NCBI GenBank assembly: GCA_035574175.1
Contig: DATLZB010000103.1
Span: 1 to 34,006, forward strand
Source of the DNA: DATLZB01 sp035574175
GTDB taxonomy: Bacteria; Pseudomonadota; Alphaproteobacteria; Rhizobiales; Hyphomicrobiaceae
DNA length: 34,006 bases
Direction: 5' to 3'
The stretch's first letter is position 1, and every line of letters begins with the position of its first letter. A model generated the notes under the pieces. The model saw only the letters and a program-made list of their open reading frames with translations. It searched no databases and was not told the DNA's origin. The position numbers and the translations under genes are program-made. Shown here piece after piece: positions 1 through 7,843 of the stretch.

Positions 1-35
1 CGGGTCACATCTGTCTGCTGGTTGGGGAGGGTCTT

Positions 36-581
36 ATGGCCTATCAAGACGCCCTCTTCCAATTGGGGATGGACTTGACTCGTTCAAGCACCGCCCAAAA
101 GGAAGATCATGGTGAGAGCGCGCCGGCGGCGCACGTGGAGAGGAAGGATCGGCTGGTCGAACACGATGACCAGCGATTTGCCGGTACTCACCTGAGCATC
201 GATCTGATCGGAGCCGAGCACACCGGCGAGCTGCCCGTCATCGAGGCGGCGCTCAAGCGCTGCGTCGAGGCGGCGGGCGCCAAGCTGCTGCACATTTACC
301 TGCATCATGTCGGGCCGTCTTGCGGGGTTTCCGGGATCGTGGTGCTGGCCGAAGGACAGATCAGCCTGCTGAGCCGACCCGCCCTGCGCTATGCCGCGCT
401 CGACGTGTTCGTGGGCGGCAAGGTCAAGCCGCACCTTGCGATCGAGGTGCTTAAGGAGGCCTTCAGGCCGACGAGCATTGCCGTGAAGGAGCACCTGCGC
501 ACCAACGCACTGGCCGAGCACAAGCCGGTAAAGCTCTGCAGACGTGCTCCAGTGCGCGAGCGTGCCCAGGCCGCGGCCTAG
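36..581 (+). CDS. AdoMet decarboxylase (SpeD)-like protein lacking catalytic residues (pseudoenzyme)
   Basis: The 181-residue product has a ~47-residue polar N-terminal extension. A full SpeD-type fold follows (about 48-155): G-T-H-L-S-I-D-L at 50-57, C-G-V-S-G-I-V-V-L-A-E at 96-106, and R-Y-A-A-L-D-V-F at 118-125. In active prokaryotic AdoMet decarboxylases (Thermotoga numbering) the processing serine Ser63, His68 and Cys83 follow the same spacing. Here they are Gly107, Leu112 and Gly127, so no pyruvoyl cofactor can form at the usual Glu-Ser bond. The neighbouring His and Trp of the usual S-H-I-S-I-H-T-W-P-E motif are also lost. GGGGAGG lies 5 nt before the ATG. The gene converges on the carboxynorspermidine decarboxylase gene, with stops 1 nt apart. 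Homology is seen directly. A regulatory or ligand-binding role in polyamine metabolism is inference only. Confidence 0.8.
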   Translation: MAYQDALFQLGMDLTRSSTAQKEDHGESAPAAHVERKDRLVEHDDQRFAGTHLSIDLIGAEHTGELPVIEAALKRCVEAAGAKLLHIYLHHVGPSCGVSGIVVLAEGQISLLSRPALRYAALDVFVGGKVKPHLAIEVLKEAFRPTSIAVKEHLRTNALAEHKPVKLCRRAPVRERAQAAA

Positions 582-582
582 G

Positions 583-1740
583 CTAGGCTTGCCCAAGCCG
601 CCGCTTGAACTCCTCGTACCCGAAACGGGCGACCACGCGATAGCTCCCGTCCTCGTCGAGCACAGCGAGGTCGGGCAGCGGCGTGCCGTTGAATGTCGTG
701 TTCTTGACGAAGCTGTACTGCATTATGTCGGCGAAGATCAGCCGATCGCCGACGGCCAACGGCTTTTCGAACGAGTACTCGCCGAAGATGTCGCCGGTCA
801 TGCAAGTCTTGCCGCCCAGGACGTAGGTGTGGGCGTATTGGCCGGGTTCCCCAGCGCCCACGATCGGCGGTCGATAGGGTACCTCGAGCACGTCGGGCGT
901 GTGGCAACTGGCCGAGGCATCGAGGATGGCGATCTCCTTCTCGTTGCGGTGCAGTCCGATGACGCTCGCTACCAGGTAACCGGCATCGACAACGAGGCCG
1001 GCACCAGGCTCCAGGATGAGTTCGACGCCGAACTCGACGCGGAAGTCCCTGACCGCTTCGATGAGCGCTGCAACGTCATAACCCGGCTTGTTGATGAAAT
1101 GCCCGCCGCCGAAGTTCACCGCCTTTACCTGCCTGATGTAGGGCGCAAACGCGCTGGCCACGTGCCGGATGAGGCCCACCGAGCCGTCGTGAAGAGATTC
1201 ACATAGGGCGTGCACGTGGAAGATGTCGATCTCCTCCCACGCCAGGGCGTCGAGGTCGGCAGGCAACGTGCCAAAGCGCGAATAGGGTGCGCACGGGTCG
1301 TAGAGCGCACCGCCCAATGTCGCGTTGGAGTAGCCCGGGTTGACGCGGATGCCGGCCTCGATGCCCGGCTTGCGCTTCACCAAAGGCAGAAAGCGGCTCA
1401 TCTGCTCGGGCGAGTTGAAGTAGATGTGGTCGGCAAGGCTCGTGAGCGTCTCGACCTCTTCTTGCGTATAGGCCGGCGCGTAGACGTGCACCTCCTTGCC
1501 GAACTCCTCGCGCCCGAGCCGCGCCTCGTACTCGCCGCTCGCCGTGGTACCGTCGAGCACCTCGCGCATCAGCGGGAATGCGGCCGGCATTGCCCACGCC
1601 TTGGTGGCGAGCAGCACCTTAGCGCCTGATTGGCGCTTGATGCGCGCGGCCGTTGCCAGGTTGCGCTTGAGGATGCCCACATCCAACACATAAGCGGGTG
1701 TACGGATGCGGTCTGGAATCCTGGGGGTCATCGGAGGCAC
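583..1740 (-). CDS. nspC: Carboxynorspermidine/carboxyspermidine decarboxylase
   Basis: This PLP enzyme of the alanine-racemase fold decarboxylates carboxyspermidine (or carboxynorspermidine) to the polyamine, the last step of the AdoMet-decarboxylase-independent route. The 385 residues match the family length. The PLP lysine lies in L-L-A-T-K-A-W-A-M (Lys47). Further family motifs are the H-V-H-A-L-C-E-S-L-H segment, the glycine-rich F-G-G-G-H phosphate-binding loop, E-P-G-A-G, and D-A-S-A-S-C-H-T-P-D carrying the active-site cysteine. The annotated GTG start lies right against a GGGAGGG, so the ATG 9 nt inside (1731) is equally likely. It follows the dehydrogenase gene on the same strand with a 38-nt gap, so the two are probably one transcript. 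It also meets the dead SpeD-like gene tail to tail. Confidence 0.93.
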   Translation of the reverse strand: MPPMTPRIPDRIRTPAYVLDVGILKRNLATAARIKRQSGAKVLLATKAWAMPAAFPLMREVLDGTTASGEYEARLGREEFGKEVHVYAPAYTQEEVETLTSLADHIYFNSPEQMSRFLPLVKRKPGIEAGIRVNPGYSNATLGGALYDPCAPYSRFGTLPADLDALAWEEIDIFHVHALCESLHDGSVGLIRHVASAFAPYIRQVKAVNFGGGHFINKPGYDVAALIEAVRDFRVEFGVELILEPGAGLVVDAGYLVASVIGLHRNEKEIAILDASASCHTPDVLEVPYRPPIVGAGEPGQYAHTYVLGGKTCMTGDIFGEYSFEKPLAVGDRLIFADIMQYSFVKNTTFNGTPLPDLAVLDEDGSYRVVARFGYEEFKRRLGQA

Positions 1741-1778
1741 AACCCTCCCCTCTTCCTGCCAGCGGGGAGAGGGAACTG

Positions 1779-2993
1779 CTAGGTCTTGACTGCGAACAGC
1801 TGGGCCTGCTCGCCCGCTTCGAGTTCGCGCACATGCCAGGGCAGGCCCTGCCGCCCAAGCTCAGCGAGGAACGGCTTGGGCGGAAACTGCTCGACGTTGA
1901 ACACGCCCTCGCCCTTCCAGTGGCCCTTGAACATCATCATAGCGCCGACGACCGGCGGTACGCCGGTCGTGTAGGAGACGGCCTGCGCGCCCACCTCCCG
2001 GAAGGTCTCGGCGTGGTCGCACACGTTCCAGATGATGTGACGCTTGGGCTGACCGGCCTTCAGCCCGCTGAGGATGACCCCGATCGAGGTCTTGCCCGTG
2101 TAGTTCTCGGCAAGCGACGACGGCTCCGGCAACAAGTGCTTGAGGAACTCCATCGGGATCACCGGCGTGCCCTTGTACATGACGGGATCGATCCTCGTCA
2201 TGCCGACGTTGGTGAGCACTTCCAGGTGCTTGATGTAGTTGTCGGAGAACGTCATCCAGAATCGGATCTGCTTCAGGCCCCGGATGTGCTTGATCAGGCT
2301 CTCCTCCTCCTCGTGATAGATGAGGTAGGACTTGACCGGGCCGACTTCCGGATAGTCGATCATGGTGGAGATCGATAGGGGATCGATCTCGATCCACCGG
2401 CCCTCCTTCCAGTACTTGCCGCGCTGGGTGACCTCCCGCAGGTTGATTTCGGGATTGAAGTTGGTGGCGAACGCCTTGCCGTGGCTGCCGGCGTTGCAGT
2501 CGATGATGTCGATAGTGTGGATCTCGTCGTAAAGCTCCTCCTGCGCGAAGGCGCAGAAGATGTTGGTCACGCCCGGATCGAAGCCGCAGCCCAGCACCGC
2601 CATCAGCCCCTTGGCCTTGTAGCGGTCGTGATAGGGCCACTGCCAGGCGTATGTGAACTTCGCCTCCTCGCGCGGCTCGTAGTTGGCCGTATCCATGTAG
2701 TGCACGCCGGCCTCCAGGCACGCGTCCATGATCGGCAGGTCCTGGTAGGGCAGCGCCATGTTGATCACGAGGTCCGGTTTCACCCGCTTGATCAGCGCCA
2801 CCGTCTCGCCGACGTTGTCGGCGTCGACCTGCGAGATGTCGATGGGCGTTTTGGCCGTCGCCTGCACCTTCCTGCAGGTCTCCAACCTGCGGGAGGCGAG
2901 GTGAACCGTCTTAAACACGTCGCGGTTCATCGCGCACTTTTTGGCAACGACCGAGCCCGCAGCACCGGCACCGATGATGAGAACGGCGTCCAA
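1779..2993 (-). CDS. Carboxynorspermidine/carboxyspermidine dehydrogenase (saccharopine dehydrogenase family)
   Basis: The enzyme reductively condenses aspartate semialdehyde with putrescine or diaminopropane, using NADPH, to give the carboxylated polyamine that the next gene product decarboxylates. The N-terminal Rossmann motif G-A-G-A-A-G sits at residues 8-13. Saccharopine-dehydrogenase-family segments follow, including N-M-A-L-P-Y-Q-D and D-T-A-N-Y-E, and G-C-G-F-D-P-G-V-T-N-I-F. The frame is open further upstream (to 3095), but the extra residues look noncoding. A TTG at 2993, preceded by GGAAGGGAGCG, puts the Rossmann strand at the very N-terminus as usual and gives 404 residues. The start is therefore inferred. 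It is likely the first gene of the polyamine pair. Lysine-forming saccharopine dehydrogenase is the main alternative, but the neighbour argues for the polyamine enzyme. Confidence 0.9.
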   Translation of the reverse strand: MDAVLIIGAGAAGSVVAKKCAMNRDVFKTVHLASRRLETCRKVQATAKTPIDISQVDADNVGETVALIKRVKPDLVINMALPYQDLPIMDACLEAGVHYMDTANYEPREEAKFTYAWQWPYHDRYKAKGLMAVLGCGFDPGVTNIFCAFAQEELYDEIHTIDIIDCNAGSHGKAFATNFNPEINLREVTQRGKYWKEGRWIEIDPLSISTMIDYPEVGPVKSYLIYHEEEESLIKHIRGLKQIRFWMTFSDNYIKHLEVLTNVGMTRIDPVMYKGTPVIPMEFLKHLLPEPSSLAENYTGKTSIGVILSGLKAGQPKRHIIWNVCDHAETFREVGAQAVSYTTGVPPVVGAMMMFKGHWKGEGVFNVEQFPPKPFLAELGRQGLPWHVRELEAGEQAQLFAVKT

Positions 2994-3146
2994 CTCTCGC
3001 TCCCTTCCGAAACGGGGACTTGAACCTCGCACTCCATAGCTCGGGCGTGTGACGAACACCCGAATTGCCCGGAAGTAGTGCAGCTGAGCCCGCAATTCAA
3101 CACATGAACGCTAAAGCCCGCCCGACCGCATCGGCGGCGCCGACCT

Positions 3147-4634
3147 TCACCCGCGGCTCAAGCCTTTGGCCTCGAGCTCAGCCAGATACTGCGCCCACCG
3201 CTTGTCCTTCTCCCGACCGAGTTCATCGAGGTAGGACCAGGCGTAGAGCCCGGTGTGGTGTCCGTCGTCGAAAAGAATGCGTACCGCGTAGTTGCCGACC
3301 GGCCTCAATTCGCGGATCTTGACGTTGCGCTTGTTGGGCACGGTGACCCGCTGTTCGGGGGAGTGGCCTTGCACCTCCGCCGACGGGCTCATGACGCGGA
3401 GCATCTCAGCCGACAGCTCGTAGCTGCGCCCATCTTCGAAGGCGACCCGCAAGCTGTCGTTGCCGGGCGAGACCTCGAGTTTCGGGGGCGGGACGCCGCT
3501 GGCAGCCGTTTCCAGCACCTCCCAGGCTTTGGCGGCGATCTCGCGGAAGATGCGCGCGTTTTTCCCGTCCGGGTCGGCCACCACCACCGGCTGGCCGGCA
3601 TCCGAGCGCGACCTGATCTCCATGTGCAGCGGCACGGCACCAAGAAACGGTACGCCGAGCCGCTCCGCCTCCCGCTCGGCACCGCCGTGCCCGAAGATAT
3701 CGGAGCGTTCGCCGCACTTCGGGCACAGGAAATAACTCATGTTCTCGATGATGCCGAGCACCGGCACGTCGACCTTCTTGAACATGTTGAGGCCCTTGCG
3801 GGCATCGATGAGAGCCAGGTCCTGCGGCGTGGAGACGATGACGGCTCCTGACAGCGGCGCCTGCTGCGCCATCGAGAGCTGCACGTCGCCGGTACCCGGC
3901 GGCATGTCGACGATGAGCGCATCGAGCTCGCCCCAGGCCACATCGCGGAGCATCTGGTTGAGCGCCTGCACAACCATCGGGCCGCGCCAGACGATCGGCG
4001 TGTCTTCGTCGACCAGGAAGCCCATGGACATGACTTTGAGCCCATAGGCCTCCATCGGCCTCAGCGTCTTGCCGGCGATCACCTGGGGGCGGCCGCGCAA
4101 GCCGAGCAGCCGCGGCTGGGAGGGACCGTAGACGTCGGCGTCGAGGATGCCGGCCTTGAGCCCGATCGCCTGCAACCCGAGCGCCAGATTGACGGCCGTC
4201 GTCGACTTGCCGACGCCTCCCTTGCCTGAGGCAACCGCGATCATGTGGCGGATGCCTTCGACGGCGCCGCCCTGCCGGGCGGGCGTCGCGGTTCCGGGCC
4301 GGCCGCCGTCATCGACCGCGCCGGCGCGCGCGCGCGCCTGGGCGACGCGAGCATGTTCCCGTGGCTCGCGCACGACGCCGCCTTTGGACGCTTCGGCTGT
4401 CAGCACGACGGTCACCGCCGTCACGCCGGCCAGCTCCTTCACCACCTTCTCCGCTGCCTGCCGTAGCGGCTCGAGTTCGCGCGCGCGATGCGCCGGCACC
4501 GTAATGGAGAACGCCACCCGGCCGTCCTTGATCAGGATCTCCGACACCATTCCGAGATCGACGATGTTGCCGGCAAGGTCCGGGCCTCTGACGCGCTTCA
4601 GCGCTTCGAGCACTTGCGGCTTCGTTATGGACAT
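3147..4634 (-). CDS. mrp: Mrp/NBP35-type iron-sulfur carrier ATPase with C-terminal DUF971 domain
   Basis: The product is predicted to carry Fe-S clusters to apoproteins in the cytosol. The 495 residues show three parts. A MIP18/DUF59 domain spans about 1-80. A low-complexity Ala/Arg linker spans about 85-125. A deviant Walker ATPase has G-K-G-G-V-G-K-S-T at 137-145, a D-A-D-V-Y-G switch, D-M-P-P-G-T-G-D at 243-250, and the cluster-binding C-P-K-C at 304-307. A DUF971 (GBBH-like N-terminal) module spans about 385-485, with R-I-L-F-D-D-G-H and Y-A-W-S-Y-L. The DUF59-ATPase-DUF971 order is that of plant HCF101, whereas most bacterial Mrp proteins end after the ATPase. The ATG at 4634 is used because the residues encoded upstream look noncoding and the DUF59 helix starts there. 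Confidence 0.92.
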   Translation of the reverse strand: MSITKPQVLEALKRVRGPDLAGNIVDLGMVSEILIKDGRVAFSITVPAHRARELEPLRQAAEKVVKELAGVTAVTVVLTAEASKGGVVREPREHARVAQARARAGAVDDGGRPGTATPARQGGAVEGIRHMIAVASGKGGVGKSTTAVNLALGLQAIGLKAGILDADVYGPSQPRLLGLRGRPQVIAGKTLRPMEAYGLKVMSMGFLVDEDTPIVWRGPMVVQALNQMLRDVAWGELDALIVDMPPGTGDVQLSMAQQAPLSGAVIVSTPQDLALIDARKGLNMFKKVDVPVLGIIENMSYFLCPKCGERSDIFGHGGAEREAERLGVPFLGAVPLHMEIRSRSDAGQPVVVADPDGKNARIFREIAAKAWEVLETAASGVPPPKLEVSPGNDSLRVAFEDGRSYELSAEMLRVMSPSAEVQGHSPEQRVTVPNKRNVKIRELRPVGNYAVRILFDDGHHTGLYAWSYLDELGREKDKRWAQYLAELEAKGLSRG

Positions 4635-4732
4635 GGCTCGTACCTTGTGAGCGATCGCGGAGTACCGATTTCTATCAGATAAGCGATGGCGCCCAACCGC
4701 TCCAGAGCAATGGATGCCATACCGGCTCTGAC

Positions 4733-6226
4733 TCAGGCGGCCATGCGCGACCGCCGGAGTGCCCACACTTGGGGTCCAAGCAGGGCCAGCGCGGCAAGGA
4801 TCAGCAAGGTCAGTGACAGCGGTTTCTCGATGAAAATCATCGGGTCACCCTGGCTGATCGTCATGGCCCGGCGGAATTCCTGCTCGGCCAAGGGCCCGAG
4901 GATCATACCGATGATGACGGGCGCGGTCGGAAAGTGGAAGCGCCGCATGATGAAGCCGAGGACCCCCATTGCATAGAGCAACAGCAGATCGACGACCGAG
5001 CGACTTATGCCGTAGGTGCCGATGGTGGCGAACACCAGGATGCCGCCGTAGAGCAGGGGCGTCGGTATGCGCAGCACCTGTACCCACAGCCCGATCAGCG
5101 GCAGGTTGAGCACCAGCAGCATGATATTGGCGATGTAGAGGCTCGCGATCAGTCCCCAGACGAGGTCGGGCTGGGTGGTGAGCAGCAGCGGGCCGGGATT
5201 GATCCCGTAGCTCTGAAACGCCGACAGCATGATGGCCGCCGTCGCCGAGGTCGGCAGACCCAGCGCCAGCATCGGCACCAGCACGCCGGCAGCCGAAGCA
5301 TTGTTGGCGGCCTCCGGTCCTGCCACGCCTTCGATGGCGCCCTTGCCGAACTCCTCGGGGTACTTGGTCAGGCGTCGCTCGAGCCAGTAGGACAGGAACG
5401 TCGGTATTTCGGCTCCACCCGCAGGCATCGCGCCGATCGGAAAGCCCAGCGAGGCGCCCCTGAGCCAGGGTTTCCACGATCGCTTGAAGTCCTCTTTGTT
5501 CATCCAGATCGAGTCGCGAACCTCAAGCACTTCGCTCTCGGTCCGTTTCTGATAGACCGCCAGGAACAGCGTTTCGCCGATCGCGAACAACCCGACCGCC
5601 ACTACGATCACATTGATGCCGTCGAGCAGCTCGACAAGCCCGAACGTGAACCGCGGCTGCCCGGTCTGCAGATCGATGCCGATGAGCCCGAGAAAGATGC
5701 CAAGGCCCAGGCAGATGAGGCCGCGGACCGCCGAGCCGCCAAGCACGGCGGAGACCGTGACGAAAGCCAACACCATCAACGAGAAGTACTCGGCAGGACC
5801 GAACCTCAGCGCCAGGTTGACCACCGGCTCGGCGAGAAAAGTGAGCCCGATGGTGGCGATGGTACCGGCAACGAACGAGCCGATGGCAGCCGTGGCGAGC
5901 GCCGCACCGGCACGGCCGCTGCGCGCCATCTTGTTCCCCTCCAGGGCGGTCACGATGGTGGCGCTCTCGCCAGGCGTATTGAGCAGAATTGAGGTGGTCG
6001 AGCCACCGTACATGGCGCCGTAATAGATACCGGCGAACAAAATGAAGGCCGATGTCGCGCTCACTTTGTAGGTGAGCGGCAACAAGAGAGCGATGGTGAG
6101 CGCCGGCCCGAGCCCCGGCAGAACGCCGACCGCAGTACCGACCGTCACGCCGACCAGCGCCCACAGGAGGTTGATCGGCGTCAGCGCGACCGAGAATCCG
6201 TGCAGCAGATAGTCGAGCGTCTCCAT
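4733..6226 (-). CDS. tctA: Tripartite tricarboxylate transporter large permease TctA
   Basis: This is the large inner-membrane subunit (497 residues, about 11-12 hydrophobic segments) of a TTT-family secondary transporter for tricarboxylates or other carboxylates. Family signatures are present: G-V-L-P-G-L-G-P-A near residues 37-45, G-G-S-T-T-S-I-L-L-N-T-P-G-E near 75-90, and the second-half repeat G-P-E-A-A-N-N-A-S-A with P-M-L-A-L-G-L-P. The ATG overlaps the stop of tctB by one base (TGATG), indicating translational coupling. It ends the tctC-tctB-tctA operon. The substrate cannot be read from the permease. Confidence 0.95.
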   Translation of the reverse strand: METLDYLLHGFSVALTPINLLWALVGVTVGTAVGVLPGLGPALTIALLLPLTYKVSATSAFILFAGIYYGAMYGGSTTSILLNTPGESATIVTALEGNKMARSGRAGAALATAAIGSFVAGTIATIGLTFLAEPVVNLALRFGPAEYFSLMVLAFVTVSAVLGGSAVRGLICLGLGIFLGLIGIDLQTGQPRFTFGLVELLDGINVIVVAVGLFAIGETLFLAVYQKRTESEVLEVRDSIWMNKEDFKRSWKPWLRGASLGFPIGAMPAGGAEIPTFLSYWLERRLTKYPEEFGKGAIEGVAGPEAANNASAAGVLVPMLALGLPTSATAAIMLSAFQSYGINPGPLLLTTQPDLVWGLIASLYIANIMLLVLNLPLIGLWVQVLRIPTPLLYGGILVFATIGTYGISRSVVDLLLLYAMGVLGFIMRRFHFPTAPVIIGMILGPLAEQEFRRAMTISQGDPMIFIEKPLSLTLLILAALALLGPQVWALRRSRMAA

Positions 6227-6705
6227 CAGATCAGGCTCTCGATCAGGCCCGCGCCGATCTTGTAGCCGAGCACCCGGTCGAAGCCGACGTACGCCACGAA
6301 GGCCACGGCGAAACCAATCACCGCATCGCGCACCGGCCTGTTGCTGTGGAACGCGCGGGCCGTGCACACGAACAGCGCGGTCGAGGCAAGAATGAAGCCG
6401 ATGCGATCGATGAGCGCGACGTTGAGCGCAAGCCCGAGCAGCAACCAGCCCCCACCAGCAAAGTCGATTGCGCCGAACTCGTTGTCATCGCCCTGTTCGA
6501 TGTTGCCGCCGAGCAGTCCTTGCACGGCGAGCATGGCACCGAGCACGCCGAGCAGGCCCGTGACCAGCCACGGGATTACCTTGGGTCCGACTTGCGCATA
6601 GATTGCGCCGGACGGGATCTCAAGGGTCTGCCAGCCGACGACGGCGGCAAACAGGACCGTGCAGGTCCCGATTGCCACCTCGCCCCAGGCGGGCTTGCCA
6701 GCCAC
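6226..6705 (-). CDS. tctB: Tripartite tricarboxylate transporter small permease TctB
   Basis: This is the small membrane subunit (159 residues) with four hydrophobic segments, the first near residues 8-25 and the last two paired near the C-terminus around R-P-V-R-D-A-V-I-G-F. Family sequence conservation is low, so the call rests on topology and on its place between tctC and tctA. The frame could begin at a TTG at 6735. The GTG at 6705 is preferred because TAAGGA stands 7 nt before it, and that TAA is the stop codon of tctC. The ribosome binding site thus overlaps the upstream stop. Confidence 0.85.
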   Translation of the reverse strand: MAGKPAWGEVAIGTCTVLFAAVVGWQTLEIPSGAIYAQVGPKVIPWLVTGLLGVLGAMLAVQGLLGGNIEQGDDNEFGAIDFAGGGWLLLGLALNVALIDRIGFILASTALFVCTARAFHSNRPVRDAVIGFAVAFVAYVGFDRVLGYKIGAGLIESLI

Positions 6706-6715
6706 CAAAAGGTCC

Positions 6716-7699
6716 TTAGGCCTTCTTGAGGCCAAGGTCGGTCAGAATGCCCGTGATCCGCTTGGTGTCCTCGACGACGTACTTGCCAAACGCGTCGCCC
6801 GCCAAATAGATCGGGGTCCACTCCCTCTTCTTGAGCTCCGCCTTCCAGGTCGGCCCCTCGGTCATCCTGGTAAACACATCGATAAGGGCCTTCTGCTGCG
6901 CCGGCGTGATGCCGGGCGCTCCGAACACGCCGCGCCAGTTGGCGAGGTCGACCGCCACACCCTGCTCGTGCAGCGTCGGCGCGTCGATGCCCTCCTGACG
7001 CTTCTCCGAGGAGATGGCGAGCGCGCGGAGCTTGCCGGCCTTGATCTGCTCGGCGAACTCGCTGTAGCCGGACACACCGCATGTCACCTGGTTGCCGAGC
7101 AACGCCGCCTGCGCCGGACCGCCTCCCGCATAGGCGACGTAAGCCACCCGCTTCGGATCTACACCCACTGCCTTGGCGATGAGGCCCGCCAGGATATGGT
7201 CGGTGCCGCCGGCGGAACCGCCTGCCCATGACACCTTGCCGGGATCGGCCTTGAACGCCGCGATCAGGTCCTTCATCGACTTGTGCGGTGAGCCCGCCGG
7301 TACCACGATCACTTCATATTCCGCAGTGAGCCGCATGATTGGCGTCGCCTGGGTGAGCTGCACCGGTGAATTGTTGGCGACCGTCGCCCCGATCATCACC
7401 ATGCCGGCCACCATGACCGCGTCGCCCTGACCCTTCTTGGCAAGGAACTTGGGCAGGCCGACCGCTCCGCCCGCGCCGGGCACATGCTCGAATTTGAACT
7501 CCTTGATGATGCCGTCGGTGCGCATGGCGAGCTCGATCGCGCGGCCCGTCCCGTCCCAGCCCCCGCCGGGGGCGGCCGGAATGAACATCTCGAGCGAGGT
7601 GAGCGCCTGCGCCCATGCCGGCGCGAACGGTACAAACGGCAGGGCCAGGGTTGCCGAACCGGCGAGCCCGGTCTTCAGGACATGGCGGCGCGAGTACAT
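6716..7699 (-). CDS. tctC: Periplasmic tricarboxylate-binding receptor TctC/BugT family
   Basis: This 327-residue solute receptor captures a carboxylate in the periplasm and delivers it to TctAB. The N-terminus is a twin-arginine signal: S-R-R-H-V-L-K at residues 3-9, a hydrophobic stretch and a likely A-W-A-Q cleavage near residue 31. The mature part shows Bug-family features: F-I-P-A-A-P-G-G-G-W-D near 39-49 (carboxylate-binding loop), V-P-G-A-G-G, and S-W-A-G-G-S-A-G-G-T-D-H. The ATG has GGGAGGA about 7 nt upstream. First gene of the operon. No TctDE two-component system lies beside it, so the control mechanism is not visible here. Confidence 0.93.
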   Translation of the reverse strand: MYSRRHVLKTGLAGSATLALPFVPFAPAWAQALTSLEMFIPAAPGGGWDGTGRAIELAMRTDGIIKEFKFEHVPGAGGAVGLPKFLAKKGQGDAVMVAGMVMIGATVANNSPVQLTQATPIMRLTAEYEVIVVPAGSPHKSMKDLIAAFKADPGKVSWAGGSAGGTDHILAGLIAKAVGVDPKRVAYVAYAGGGPAQAALLGNQVTCGVSGYSEFAEQIKAGKLRALAISSEKRQEGIDAPTLHEQGVAVDLANWRGVFGAPGITPAQQKALIDVFTRMTEGPTWKAELKKREWTPIYLAGDAFGKYVVEDTKRITGILTDLGLKKA

Positions 7700-7843
7700 T
7701 CCGCTTTCCTCCCAGGGTTGAGCGATAAAGCTACCTTGTGGAGCATAAATCGCATGCCGAATTTGTCGTCCGCAAGCCCTCCTTTCGAAACACTAGGGCC
7801 CTTAAACGTCCGCCTGAGGCGCCGGCAGGATACCGGGGCCCGA
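7700..7843. other. Intergenic region upstream of tctC
   Basis: A 144-base gap separates the start of tctC from the end of the glycosyltransferase gene. It is less GC-rich near 7725-7790 than its surroundings and must contain the promoter of the tct operon. I see no convincing operator or strong -35/-10 pair. A short self-complementary CGCCTGAGGCG lies at 7810-7820 and could help terminate the glycosyltransferase transcript. Confidence 0.4.

Noticed and set aside
84..596. Minus-strand 170-codon frame over the SpeD-like gene
   Set aside because: The plus-strand frame shows clear SpeD homology and a ribosome binding site. The minus frame overlaps the nspC end and has no domain.
2481..3023. 180-codon plus-strand frame over the dehydrogenase gene
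   Set aside because: It is antisense to a well-supported enzyme and has no family motifs.
4321..4345. CG/GC alternating run in mrp as a possible Z-DNA or regulatory element
   Set aside because: It encodes the Arg/Ala linker of Mrp and is explained by codon use at high GC.
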